A stretch of DNA of 46,919 nucleotides from UBA1181 sp963631545 (GTDB lineage: Bacteria > Bacteroidota > Bacteroidia > Bacteroidales > Paludibacteraceae): NCBI GenBank assembly GCA_963631545.1, contig CAVGRN010000015.1, forward strand, positions 1-46,919. Reading direction: 5' to 3'. A model generated the notes under the pieces. It ran no database searches, was not told the origin of the DNA, and saw nothing but the letters and a program-made list of their open reading frames with translations. A program made the position numbers and the translations under genes. Below, in pieces: positions 6,646 through 15,138 of the stretch (position 1 is the stretch's first letter; each line of letters starts with the position of its first letter).

Positions 6646-7521
6646 ATGCGGTTCATTTATACGATATTTCTTTTCTTGGTGGCGCAGATGTTCGCCTGGG
6701 GTGGTGTCTATTCTCCCAAGGACGTGCCGATCCCCCGTCTGCAGGATGCCACACGATATGTGAGCGACCCTGACGGGGTGCTGAAAAGCGAATCCATCCA
6801 CACAATGGATTCCATCCTCGGCGTGTTGGAGCGGACAACCGGTGTGCAAACGCTTGTTGTGGTAGTGGAGGAGATTGAAGGCGGCGACTGCTTCCAGTTC
6901 GCGCAAGATTTGGGCAATATGCACGGAGTGGGCCAAAAGGACAAAAACAACGGTTTGGTGATTGTCCTTTCCACGGAAGACCGTTGCGTATTCACGGCGA
7001 CAGGCTCGGGGTTGGAGGGCGATATGCCCGATGCCATCTGCAAACGCATCCAAGTGAAGTATATGAACGGCCACTTTGCCGACGACGAGTGGAATGAAGG
7101 GCTTACGGAGGGCGTGCGTGCCACTGCCGACTACCTTTTGGGCAATATCGACATCGATGGCTCGGCGCATCTTGAAGACGATGAGGGCTGGCTTTCGTTC
7201 ATTGGCGGCTTGGGATTGTGCATAGCCGCATCCGTAGGTGCGTTTCTCTACGGTTTCGTTAAGAGAAGAAAATGTTCGGAGTGCAAGAAGTGGAAGCTTA
7301 AGAAAGATAAGTATTGGTTCAGAAAGACGGACGATTCTAAAACAGAATACCGCTGCATCTGCGCCAATTGCGGACACACCTACTACTACGAGAGCGAAGT
7401 AAAGCGTAAGTATGGCGCGTATGCGGGCAGTTTCGGTAGTAGTTTCGGCGGTGGCGGTGGCGGCGGCAGCAGTTACGGCGGCGGTAGTTTCAGCGGCGGG
7501 GGCTCTGGCTCAAGTTTCTGA
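6646..7521 (+). CDS. TPM-domain (YgcG-like) membrane protein, close paralogue
   Basis: 291 residues. Signal peptide at 1-18, TPM domain with HGVGQKDKNNGLVIVLSTED and GSGLEGDMPDAICKRIQ, one membrane helix at about 185-206, then a degenerate zinc ribbon (CSECKKWKLKK...CICANCGHTY), and a tail that is almost pure Gly/Ser (SFGGGGGGGSSYGGGSFSGG). The DNA around 6900-7030 is nearly the same as 6030-6160 of the preceding gene, pointing to a fairly recent tandem duplication. The gap to the previous gene is 30 bases and to LemA 39 bases. Confidence 0.88.
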   Translation: MRFIYTIFLFLVAQMFAWGGVYSPKDVPIPRLQDATRYVSDPDGVLKSESIHTMDSILGVLERTTGVQTLVVVVEEIEGGDCFQFAQDLGNMHGVGQKDKNNGLVIVLSTEDRCVFTATGSGLEGDMPDAICKRIQVKYMNGHFADDEWNEGLTEGVRATADYLLGNIDIDGSAHLEDDEGWLSFIGGLGLCIAASVGAFLYGFVKRRKCSECKKWKLKKDKYWFRKTDDSKTEYRCICANCGHTYYYESEVKRKYGAYAGSFGSSFGGGGGGGSSYGGGSFSGGGSGSSF

Positions 7522-7560
7522 CGTGGTGAGTTAATAATATTAATTTTTATACATTTGATT

Positions 7561-8145
7561 ATGAGTAAAACAAGTATTGCATTGATCACAGTCGCAATTG
7601 TGATTTTTGGTTGGTTCTTCTTCGCCTACAACTCGTTGGTGTCGAAGGACGAGGCTGTAACGGCAGAGTGGCAGAATGTTGAGACGACCTACCAACGTAG
7701 GGCGGACTTGATCCCCAACCTTGTGAATACCGTGAAGGGGTATGCAAAGCACGAGTCGGAAACATTGCAGGAGGTGGTAGAAGCACGGGCTAAGGCTACT
7801 TCCATCACGATCGACCCAAGCAAGGTAACACCAGAGCAGTTCGCAAAATACCAAGAGGCGCAGAACGGCGTGTCGGGTGCGTTGGGCAAACTCTTGGCTG
7901 TTGCCGAGGCTTATCCTGATTTGAAGGCAAGCCAGAACTTTATCGAACTCCAAGCACAGTTGGAGGGAACGGAAAACCGCATCGCTGTTGCCCGCAAGAA
8001 TTACAACGATAAAACAAAGGAGTTTAACGCTGCCATCCGCAGAATCCCGAACAACATCATCGCTTCTATCGCTGGATTGTCGAGCCGCTCTTATTTTGAG
8101 GCTAACGATGGCGCAGAGAAACCAGTTGAGGTGAATTTCGAATAA
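7561..8145 (+). CDS. lemA: LemA family protein
   Basis: 194 residues. N-terminal membrane helix IALITVAIVIFGWFFFAYNS (6-25), then the LemA three-helix domain with VTAEWQNVETTYQRRADLIP and NLVNTVKGYAKHE, GKLLAVAEAYPDLKASQNF, LEGTENRIAVARKNYND and RRIPNNIIASIAGL. LemA proteins sit in the membrane with the helical bundle outside or periplasmic; their biochemical role is not settled. LemA and TPM genes are adjacent in many bacteria. The frame also opens six bases earlier at TTG, but the ATG is preferred. Confidence 0.93.
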   Translation: MSKTSIALITVAIVIFGWFFFAYNSLVSKDEAVTAEWQNVETTYQRRADLIPNLVNTVKGYAKHESETLQEVVEARAKATSITIDPSKVTPEQFAKYQEAQNGVSGALGKLLAVAEAYPDLKASQNFIELQAQLEGTENRIAVARKNYNDKTKEFNAAIRRIPNNIIASIAGLSSRSYFEANDGAEKPVEVNFE

Positions 8146-8191
8146 ATCAATCTATGCCCGTCGAAAGGACGGTTTAGGTCGGAATTTTTTA

Positions 8192-8199
8192 TAAATTTG
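8192..8199 (+). promoter_or_regulatory. Promoter of the LOG-family gene (TAAATTTG)
   Basis: TAAATTTG fits TAnnTTTG. With a start near 8206, the first ATG in frame is 8251, which supports that start over the upstream TTG at 8197. Confidence 0.5.
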
Positions 8200-8201
8200 G
8201 A

Positions 8202-8240
8202 AAGAGAGGACGCGAAGTGGTTCACGATCCTCTCTTTTGA
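8202..8240 (+). terminator. Hairpin in the lemA / LOG intergenic region
   Basis: AAGAGAGGA (8202-8210) pairs perfectly with TCCTCTCTT (8228-8236). A small GTG/CAC helix lies inside, and TT follows. It may be a weak terminator for the TPM-LemA unit or the 5' structure of the downstream transcript. Confidence 0.4.
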
Positions 8241-8250
8241 GTTTAATTGT

Positions 8251-8832
8251 ATGAATATCAAGAGTATAAGCGTTTATTGCGCATCCAGTTCCAAGGTGGA
8301 TGAAGCCTACAAGCAACAAGCGTTCCTTTTGGGAAATTTGTTGGCGAAAGCCGGTGTTGAGGTGTTGTTCGGGTCGGGCAGCGTCGGCCTGATGGGCGAG
8401 TTGGCAAAGGGTGTGTTGCAGGAGAAGGGTAAAATCGTCGGTGTCATTCCGCAGTTTATGATAGACGAGGGGTGGGGAAACGGTTTAGTGCAGCAGATTG
8501 TTACGCACTCTATGCATGAGCGGAAGAAGTTGATGGCCGACCGTGCAGACGCTGCCATCGCCCTTCCCGGCGGTTGTGGCACCATGGAGGAGCTTTTGGA
8601 GATTATCACCTGGAAGCAACTCGGACTTTTCCACGGTCCCATCGTGGTAGTCAACATCAACCACTTTTACGATGACTTGCTGCGGATGTTGGACCACGCC
8701 GTCAGTGAGAATTTTATGCGGAAGGAGCATCGCGACATTTGGATTGTGGTGGATAAGGTGGACGATGCTCTGCCTGCTATTCTGAACGCTCCGAAGTGGA
8801 GCGACGACCCTCGCAGTTTTGCTGCCATTTGA
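8251..8832 (+). CDS. LOG-family (TIGR00730) nucleotide phosphoribohydrolase
   Basis: 193 residues from ATG 8251. Rossmann-like fold of the LOG/lysine decarboxylase-like family: SISVYCASSS at the first strand, VLFGSGSVGLMGELA (38-52), HERKKLM (89-95) and the signature PGGCGTMEELLEIITWKQLG (106-125) with the catalytic Arg and Glu. The family releases ribose 5-phosphate from AMP or N6-modified adenine nucleotides and is the step that yields free cytokinins in plants. Its bacterial role is probably nucleotide salvage. The sacsin-like ATPase gene starts 17 bases downstream, so the two are likely co-transcribed. Confidence 0.92.
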   Translation: MNIKSISVYCASSSKVDEAYKQQAFLLGNLLAKAGVEVLFGSGSVGLMGELAKGVLQEKGKIVGVIPQFMIDEGWGNGLVQQIVTHSMHERKKLMADRADAAIALPGGCGTMEELLEIITWKQLGLFHGPIVVVNINHFYDDLLRMLDHAVSENFMRKEHRDIWIVVDKVDDALPAILNAPKWSDDPRSFAAI

Positions 8833-8849
8833 GAATCAAAGTTTAAGGA

Positions 8850-11471
8850 ATGGACGAAAACGAAAAATCCATTTGGTTTGACCGTTTGGCTGAGAATCGC
8901 CGTCGGTTGGCTGCCTACTTGAAGACTCCCGCCGCCGCTGGTTTGTGGAGGGGGGTGGTGGACAAGTATTCGGATAAGGCGCATTTTGTCTACGAACTGC
9001 TGCAAAATTCCGATGACGCCCACGCCACGGAGGTGAACGTCCGTTTCTTTGCGGATATGCTTGAATATCAGCATAATGGAACAATCCATTTTTCTGTTTC
9101 TGACCCTGAAAAAGAGTCGGAAACCGAGAAAAGTGAGTGGGGACATATCAATTCGCTCACTTCTGTCGGGTCGAGCAACAAGGTGGGCGGCGAGCATATC
9201 GGCACTTTCGGTTTGGGATTCAAATCGGTTTTCCAGTATACGGCGAAACCCCACGTGGAGGACGATTGTTTTTCGTTTGATATAGAGGACTTTATCGTCC
9301 CCGTACGGACGGAGAGGCGATGTGCGAATCGCCAGAGGGGCAACACCGCCTTCCTCTTCCCGATTGTTCAACAAGAAGAGAATATCCCGCTGATTTTCAA
9401 TCGTTTCATCTCCTTGGATAATCCGTTGCTCTTCCTTTCATTCGTGAAAGAAATTCGGATTCAGAAAGATAATCAGGAAACATTTTATAAGAAAGAAACC
9501 CTGCGTACGTGGCAGGAGAATGGGGCGGAGGCCCAGTTTGTCAAATTCTCTTCTTCTTTTAAGAGTGATGAGTTTTTTTATGTTTTCTCTTTTGATGGAG
9601 GGAAGGTTGCGAAACGGAGAATCTCGTGTGCGTTTCGTGCGCTGGCCAGTGGCTCGATAGACCCGCAGTGGGATTGTCAGCCGCTTTATGCCTTTTTCCC
9701 GACGTTGGTTTCCTCGCCCTTCCATTTTGCGCTGAACGCTCCGTTTATGCTCACCGACAATCGCGAAAATTTGAAGGATTGCGCTGAAAATGAAGAGATC
9801 GCTTATGCTTTGGGGCAATGTGTTGTGCGTGCTGTGAAACTCTTGACGGGCATTAGGAACGATAATGGTGAGGACATTGTGAATGAAAAACTTTTCTTGA
9901 TATTGTCGGATGTGGCGTTGCCGTTGCGGCAGCCATTCTTTCAAAACATCTTGAAAGGGTTTTGCGAGAATTTCTCCTCGGAAAAGATTTTCCCTGTGGG
10001 CAGTGGATGCTTCATTGCAGCTGATTCTCTTCTTCTTGCTGAAGACGGTGAGTTGATGGATTTGTTCTCGCCGGTGGAGCTGTCAGGTTTTTTGCCCAAT
10101 TGTCGGGGACGAATGTGGGGATTGCCCAGATTCTACGAGTTGCAGACTTCTGAGAGAAGTAAACTATTGTCTTTCTTGCAGTTGTGTTCGTCTGCTATGT
10201 GTTTGACGGCAAGTGATGTCATTGAAAATTGCGGCATTGCGTCTTCTCACATTGAAGAAGAACATTGGTTCTCAGAATTTTACGGCTATTTGAATAGGAA
10301 AGGGAAACAATTGGGGGATGATTTCAAACGGAAATTGAAATGTGCGCCGGTTTGCCTTTGTAAAGATGGTGTTTGCCGTGCCGCTTTTGTTGATGGAAAG
10401 CGGAATGTCTACCTTACGGGTGGTGTTGATGGGAAATACTGTTGCGTGCATCCGTCGTTGTTGGGCGATGCGGCAAGTTTGGCTTTTTTCAAGTTCATCG
10501 GTTTGGCAGAGCCTGGACGGATGGCGGAGATATCAGCGTCGATTTTGCCGCTCTATCGCTGTGGTTCTGTGAGGATTACGGATGAGGATATGATTGCCCG
10601 TCATTTAAATTTCATCTTTGATTACTATAATGCGCTACCCGCTTTTTCAGATGAGCGTGCGTTGTTGTTGAAGCAACTTTCGGATGTGGAGATTCTTCCG
10701 ACGCGCTCTTGTTCTGGTAGAAAAGCATTGTCAAAAATCCACGAGGCTTATTTCCGATCGCCCGAATTGGAGGCTTTCTTGGCTACCACCGGCGATGCCT
10801 TATTCTTTGGGAACGATGAAGTGGAGCGTATGGTCGCACCCGAAAAGCGGAGAGATTTCTATGCGTTCCTTTCTGCGGCGGGTCTGCACTTCGGGTTGAA
10901 TATTAAGACGGTGGAGCGCACTCCGTCAGCGTTTATACAAAGGAGTTTGGATTTGCACCCGGCATCGTTGCGGCAATCGGACAATGGAGCGCAACAGATT
11001 TTAGACAGAGAGTTGGACGGTGGAAGCGGTGCGTGGACGGTGGAGCGGTCTGTGGCGTTCTTCCGTTTGTTGCGTAAGGAAGTGGAGCGGCAGACGGCTT
11101 TCGTGTTCCGCACTGCGCTTGAAGGCGTTTACCGCTATGTGGAGAAAGGGAAACGGCACTATACGGAAACATCGATTTATTGGACGACGGCTAAGCAACT
11201 GATATACAAGACACACTGGATTTACGGAAAGGATCAACAATGGCATACCGCAGAGGATTTGCACGAGAGTTCGCAACTTGCGGATATGTATGACAAAGAG
11301 TCGGCAGACGTCCTTCTTTTCTTAGGAATCCGTCCGTCGGAGCAAGAGCAGAAGCCTACCGATGAGCAATGGCAGGCTGTGCGTCTTGTGGAGAAGTATC
11401 GAGCGCAAGGACTCTCTTTGTCCGATCTCCAACAGGCGGTTGAACAATGGTTGAAAAAATCTACTACTTGA
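8850..11471 (+). CDS. Sacsin-type GHKL ATPase, large protein of unknown role
   Basis: 873 residues, no signal peptide or membrane segment. Residues 1-200 are an HSP90/sacsin-like ATP-binding domain: N-box FVYELLQNSDDAHATEVNV (about 47-65), a serine patch SLTSVGSSNK (about 104-113), and the glycine loop EHIGTFGLGFKSVFQYT (about 117-133). The usual second glycine motif DxGxG is replaced by a short HNGTIHFSVSD. Residues 200-330 look like the HSP90 middle segment with SPFHFALNAPFMLTDNRENL. The last 500 residues are alpha-helical, match no domain I know, and end in a predicted amphipathic helix. Proteins of this N-terminal type occur scattered in bacteria, often beside defence genes, but no nuclease or methylase is next to it here. 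It follows the LOG gene by 17 bases and converges on thiD. Confidence 0.8.
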   Translation: MDENEKSIWFDRLAENRRRLAAYLKTPAAAGLWRGVVDKYSDKAHFVYELLQNSDDAHATEVNVRFFADMLEYQHNGTIHFSVSDPEKESETEKSEWGHINSLTSVGSSNKVGGEHIGTFGLGFKSVFQYTAKPHVEDDCFSFDIEDFIVPVRTERRCANRQRGNTAFLFPIVQQEENIPLIFNRFISLDNPLLFLSFVKEIRIQKDNQETFYKKETLRTWQENGAEAQFVKFSSSFKSDEFFYVFSFDGGKVAKRRISCAFRALASGSIDPQWDCQPLYAFFPTLVSSPFHFALNAPFMLTDNRENLKDCAENEEIAYALGQCVVRAVKLLTGIRNDNGEDIVNEKLFLILSDVALPLRQPFFQNILKGFCENFSSEKIFPVGSGCFIAADSLLLAEDGELMDLFSPVELSGFLPNCRGRMWGLPRFYELQTSERSKLLSFLQLCSSAMCLTASDVIENCGIASSHIEEEHWFSEFYGYLNRKGKQLGDDFKRKLKCAPVCLCKDGVCRAAFVDGKRNVYLTGGVDGKYCCVHPSLLGDAASLAFFKFIGLAEPGRMAEISASILPLYRCGSVRITDEDMIARHLNFIFDYYNALPAFSDERALLLKQLSDVEILPTRSCSGRKALSKIHEAYFRSPELEAFLATTGDALFFGNDEVERMVAPEKRRDFYAFLSAAGLHFGLNIKTVERTPSAFIQRSLDLHPASLRQSDNGAQQILDRELDGGSGAWTVERSVAFFRLLRKEVERQTAFVFRTALEGVYRYVEKGKRHYTETSIYWTTAKQLIYKTHWIYGKDQQWHTAEDLHESSQLADMYDKESADVLLFLGIRPSEQEQKPTDEQWQAVRLVEKYRAQGLSLSDLQQAVEQWLKKSTT

Positions 11472-11482
11472 TTCTCAACGAT

Positions 11483-12301
11483 TTACTCGTTGCCCCACCA
11501 TTTCCAGAAATGGCAGACAGGGCCGTGTCCGTGTCCGATTTGGTAGCCAGCACCCACTTTTATGGCTTCTGAGATGTAGTGGTGGGCGTATTCCGCCGAC
11601 TCAGATAAACTTTTGCCTAATGCCAACGCCGAGGCGAGAGCGGACGAGAGCGTGCAACCCGTGCCGTGCGTGTTGGCGGTGTTGAGCCGTGGTGCGGAGA
11701 GCGTTGTCAGTTCCTTCTTTTCTATGTCGTAGAAGATGTCTGTAACCTCGGCATCGGTCAGATGGCCGGCTTTCAGGTAGACGGAGGTGTGTAATTTTTC
11801 TGACAGTTCCCTTGCCACTTCGGGTAGTTCCGCTTGGCTTTCAATCTTTCTGCCGTAGAGGATCTCCGCTTCGGGAATGTTGGGAGTGATGATTTTTGCC
11901 AAAGGGGCTAAGGTGTCTTTCAGTTCGCCGATGGCGTCGTCGGTGATTAGTTTGTGTCCGGAGGTGGAAACCATCACGGGGTCTAAAACAACATTCTCGA
12001 CATTGAATTGGCGTATCATCTTCGCCACGCTCCTGACAATCTCTTTGGAGTGTAACATTCCGATTTTGATACTGTCCGTTCCTATATCTTCAAGCACGGC
12101 GGTTATCTGCGCTTCAAGCACATCCGCTGGCACGCCAAACACATCTTTCACGCCGATGGAGTTCTGCACGGTTACAGCCGTGATGGCAGTCGTTGCAAAA
12201 CAACCACAGGCGGATATGGTTTTTATATCCGCCTGTATGCCTGCACCTCCGCCAGAGTCGCTCCCTGCGATGGAAAGCACTCTTTTGTACGTTTTTTGCA
12301 T
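11483..12301 (-). CDS. thiD: Hydroxymethylpyrimidine / phosphomethylpyrimidine kinase
   Basis: 272 residues. Ribokinase-like fold with SIAGSDSGGGAGIQADIKT at residues 10-28, DPVM near 107, and the anion-hole motif NTHGTGCTLSSALAS near 210. ThiD phosphorylates HMP and then HMP-P on the way to thiamine diphosphate. It is the last gene of the minus operon nadC, nuclease, fabD, thiD, 12 bases after the fabD stop. The 3' end meets the convergent ATPase gene with 11 bases between stops and no clear terminator. Confidence 0.95.
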   Translation of the reverse strand: MQKTYKRVLSIAGSDSGGGAGIQADIKTISACGCFATTAITAVTVQNSIGVKDVFGVPADVLEAQITAVLEDIGTDSIKIGMLHSKEIVRSVAKMIRQFNVENVVLDPVMVSTSGHKLITDDAIGELKDTLAPLAKIITPNIPEAEILYGRKIESQAELPEVARELSEKLHTSVYLKAGHLTDAEVTDIFYDIEKKELTTLSAPRLNTANTHGTGCTLSSALASALALGKSLSESAEYAHHYISEAIKVGAGYQIGHGHGPVCHFWKWWGNE

Positions 12302-12313
12302 TATCTTTTTGTT

Positions 12314-13204
12314 TTAGACTCCGGCAATGGTGATTTCCTTGCCAGTTTCTTTCACGATTTTCTTAATCATACCTTGAAGCACGTTGCCTGGACCCACCTC
12401 GGTGAATGAGTCTGCGCCCGCTTCCACCATATTCAGTACAGACTGCGTCCACTTAACAGGGGCAGTGAGTTGCTTGATGAGGTTCTTTTTAATCACCTCA
12501 GGGTCTGTTTCTCCCTTCGTGCTGACGTTTTGGTAGACAGGGCATTGCGGTTTGTGGAATTGAGTGGCTTGGATGGCTGTTTCCAGTTCTTCTTGCGCTG
12601 GCTTCATTAGCGGAGAGTGGAACGCACCGCCTACAACGAGTTTGATGGCGCGTTTAGCACCTGCCTCGGTCATGAGTTCGCAAGCACGGTCGATGGCACT
12701 GATTGTGCCAGAAATCACCAGTTGCCCAGGACAGTTGTAGTTGGCTGGTACGACGGTGTCGTCTGTGATGGAGGCGCAGATCTCTTCCACTTTTGCGTCT
12801 GGCAAGCCCAAGATGGCAGCCATAATGGATGGTTGCATCTCGCATGCTTTTTGCATTGCCATAGCACGTTTCGACACCAATACGAGGCCGTCCTCGAAAT
12901 TGATGGCACCGCTTGCGGTCAGGGCGGAGAGTTCGCCTAAGGAGTGTCCAGCCACCATATCGGGCTGAAAGGCGTCGCCCATGGCTTTCGCTAACAAAAC
13001 GGAGTGTAGGAACACGGCAGGCTGCGTCACCTTGGTCTGTTTGAGGTCGTCTGGTGTTCCGTTGAACATCACGTCGGTGATGCGGAATCCGAGTATGTCA
13101 TTGGCTTTCTCTAACAAGTCTTTTGCCAATGGGTCTTTCTCGTATAGGTCTTTGGCCATTCCCGGGAATTGGGAGCCCTGACCAGGGAAAACAAATGCTT
13201 TCAT
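12314..13204 (-). CDS. fabD: Malonyl-CoA:ACP transacylase
   Basis: 296 residues when started at the ATG whose product begins MKAFVFPGQGSQFPGM. An upstream in-frame ATG adds 16 residues that do not belong to the family. The nucleophile motif GHSLGE places Ser88, and the catalytic His lies in GAFHSPLM. FabD loads malonyl groups on acyl carrier protein for fatty acid synthesis. It sits 35 bases after the nuclease gene in a four-gene operon whose members have unrelated pathways. Confidence 0.96.
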   Translation of the reverse strand: MKAFVFPGQGSQFPGMAKDLYEKDPLAKDLLEKANDILGFRITDVMFNGTPDDLKQTKVTQPAVFLHSVLLAKAMGDAFQPDMVAGHSLGELSALTASGAINFEDGLVLVSKRAMAMQKACEMQPSIMAAILGLPDAKVEEICASITDDTVVPANYNCPGQLVISGTISAIDRACELMTEAGAKRAIKLVVGGAFHSPLMKPAQEELETAIQATQFHKPQCPVYQNVSTKGETDPEVIKKNLIKQLTAPVKWTQSVLNMVEAGADSFTEVGPGNVLQGMIKKIVKETGKEITIAGV

Positions 13205-13239
13205 ACTTTTGTTTTTTTGAATTAGGGGATTTAGGTTAT

Positions 13240-14127
13240 TTATTGTTGCCAAGCAGATTTGTCTATCGTACTTTCCAACCTTTTCTGTTCCTCTTTCGGG
13301 AGGTTGGTGAAGAAGTCTATTCCTGTTGCCTTTTCCACTTCATCCACAGTGACGGCGTAGTCCATCACGCTCTTGTCCTTGTCCCACTCTTGCGGAATGA
13401 TGAACCCGATCATCTTCTCCTTCCCCTCGTAGGTGTAGTCGTAGATGATTTTGTAGAAGCGTTCGGGGATGGTGATTTTGCTTTTCACCTCTTTGTCGCG
13501 GTTGTTTATGTACACCATCTTCTTCAACCTTTTGTCTGTGAGTATCGGGCCCGTGATGATGTACACGCATTTGAATTTCTTCGTCCAACGGCGGGTCATT
13601 TTCTCGAGCGAGTTCCAAATCTGCTCGTTGAACTCCCTTGTCTGGGGCGAGATGTTGCTCATCAAGAAACACTCGTCCATAGCGGTTTGGTCGAACTTCA
13701 TATCGGCAGCCGGCACCAAATGTCCTTTCGTGTATCCGCTGTTGCGGTACTCGTAGAAGTTGGCGGATTTGGTTTTCACGATTCCGTCGCTCTGAAACTT
13801 GCCCCTCGGGATGTTCCCGTTGAGGTGCTCGCGGGTCGACTTGTAGGCCACCCATTCAGATTGCTCGTCTTCTTCGGAATAGGAAAAAGTGTAGTAGGTG
13901 TGTTCGTACCGTTCACCTTTGAGGCAGGTGTGGGTGAATTCCGCATCGTCTGGTTCAACCTTCTCTTGCGATGAACTCTGTTTCTGCTCCTGTCTTTTTG
14001 AAGAGGTTGGAACGGAATATATGTCCGTGCGGACTGCCTGTGCCTCCGTGTTCGTTTTTTGCGGAAGAGATGTGCAACCCGATAGCAGTGCGGCGATGCA
14101 AAGAGAGACGCAAAGTATCTTTCTCAT
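13240..14127 (-). CDS. DNA/RNA non-specific endonuclease (NUC1) lipoprotein
   Basis: 295 residues from the ATG that overlaps the nadC stop by one base. Signal peptide with lipobox LSGC (about residue 18), a Ser/Gln/Glu-rich linker to about 85, then a NUC1 domain. The metal-site motif is YTKGHLVPAADM, where the family usually has DRGHxxPAAD: the catalytic His stays but Asp-Arg is replaced by Thr-Lys. The Mg-binding Asn region is FLMSNISPQTREFNEQIWNS. Such nucleases degrade nucleic acids outside the inner membrane, perhaps for nutrients. Lipid anchoring places it in a membrane. An alternative longer start reads back into nadC and is unlikely. Confidence 0.88.
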   Translation of the reverse strand: MRKILCVSLCIAALLSGCTSLPQKTNTEAQAVRTDIYSVPTSSKRQEQKQSSSQEKVEPDDAEFTHTCLKGERYEHTYYTFSYSEEDEQSEWVAYKSTREHLNGNIPRGKFQSDGIVKTKSANFYEYRNSGYTKGHLVPAADMKFDQTAMDECFLMSNISPQTREFNEQIWNSLEKMTRRWTKKFKCVYIITGPILTDKRLKKMVYINNRDKEVKSKITIPERFYKIIYDYTYEGKEKMIGFIIPQEWDKDKSVMDYAVTVDEVEKATGIDFFTNLPKEEQKRLESTIDKSAWQQ

Positions 14128-14978
14128 TATTTCACCGCTTTTAGACTCATATCCAATCCCTTGACGGAGTGGGTGAGCGCGCCCACGGAGATGAAGTCGA
14201 CGCCGCACTCTGCATAGTCGCGCAGCGTGTCGAACGTGATGCCGCCCGACGATTCGGTTTCATACCGTCCGCCGATACGTTTCACCGCCTCTTTGGTGTC
14301 GGCAGTGTTGAAATTGTCTAACATAATGCGGTCTACGCCTCCGTTTTGCAGCACTTGCTCCAACTCGTCGAAGTTGCGCACTTCAATTTCAATCTTCAAA
14401 TCCTTATGGTTGGCTTTCAGGTATTCGTGAGCCTTGTTGATGGCGTTTTTGATGCCGCCGGCGAAGTCCACGTGGTTGTCTTTCAGCAGAATCATATCGA
14501 AAAGCCCGATGCGGTGGTTCACGCCTCCGCCGATCTTCACTGCTTGTTTTTCGAGTATGCGCATACCAGGGGTCGTCTTGCGGGTGTCTAACACGCGGGT
14601 GTGCAGTCCCTCCAATCGTTTTGCGTATCGGTTGGTTTGTGTGGCGATGCCGCTCATGCGCTGCATAATGTTCAGCACGGTGCGTTCCGTTTGCAGTAGC
14701 GACTGCTCTTTGCCGGTTACGATGAAGGCGATGTCGCCTTTCTTCACGGGTGTGCCGTCGGTGAGCAACACTTCCACCGTCATCTCTGGGTCGAATTTGT
14801 GGAACACTTTCTTGGCGATTTCCACGCCGGCGAGGATGCCGTCCTCTTTGATGATTAACCGTGCCTTGCCGATTTTGTCTGCCGGGATGCAGCATAGCGT
14901 CGTATGGTCTCCGTCTCCGATGTCCTCGGCGAAAGCCAGGTCTAAGAGGTCTTCTATCAGTTCGTCTTCGCTTTTCAT
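14127..14978 (-). CDS. nadC: Nicotinate-nucleotide pyrophosphorylase
   Basis: 283 residues from the ATG giving MKSEDELIEDLLDLAFAEDI; the longer open frame upstream is low-complexity and has no homology look. Quinolinate and PRPP binding motifs are visible: RVLDTRKTTPGMRILEKQAV, KIGGGVNHRIGLFDMILLKD, the late MLDNFN and ESSGGI. NadC makes nicotinate mononucleotide from quinolinate, the de novo NAD route. It heads the operon, and its stop overlaps the nuclease start as TAATG. It diverges from rlmH. Confidence 0.96.
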   Translation of the reverse strand: MKSEDELIEDLLDLAFAEDIGDGDHTTLCCIPADKIGKARLIIKEDGILAGVEIAKKVFHKFDPEMTVEVLLTDGTPVKKGDIAFIVTGKEQSLLQTERTVLNIMQRMSGIATQTNRYAKRLEGLHTRVLDTRKTTPGMRILEKQAVKIGGGVNHRIGLFDMILLKDNHVDFAGGIKNAINKAHEYLKANHKDLKIEIEVRNFDELEQVLQNGGVDRIMLDNFNTADTKEAVKRIGGRYETESSGGITFDTLRDYAECGVDFISVGALTHSVKGLDMSLKAVK

Positions 14979-15112
14979 TGAATTGTTATTTTTTTTTGTT
15001 TTTCTGAATGTTTTTCTCCTTCTGCCCGGCTGTGGAAGGCTGCGAGCGGCCTCGCAATCCATTTTTTGCACCCTCGGCAGGCTTGGAGTATGTCTACTAC
15101 GGTTTTTGTTAT

Positions 15113-15120
15113 TACCTTTG
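15113..15120 (+). promoter_or_regulatory. Promoter of rlmH (TACCTTTG)
   Basis: A perfect TAnnTTTG, 18 bases before the rlmH ATG. It predicts a leader of roughly 10 bases. Confidence 0.55.
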
Positions 15121-15138
15121 TACCAAAAGATTATAGGT

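Noticed and set aside
13123..13974. Long plus-strand frame of 283 codons
   Set aside because: It is the mirror of the nuclease and fabD genes, rich in His/Val/Phe from antisense codons.
14434..15138. Extended rlmH frame upstream of 15139
   Set aside because: It is antisense to nadC and precedes the rlmH promoter; true RlmH proteins start at MKVILA.
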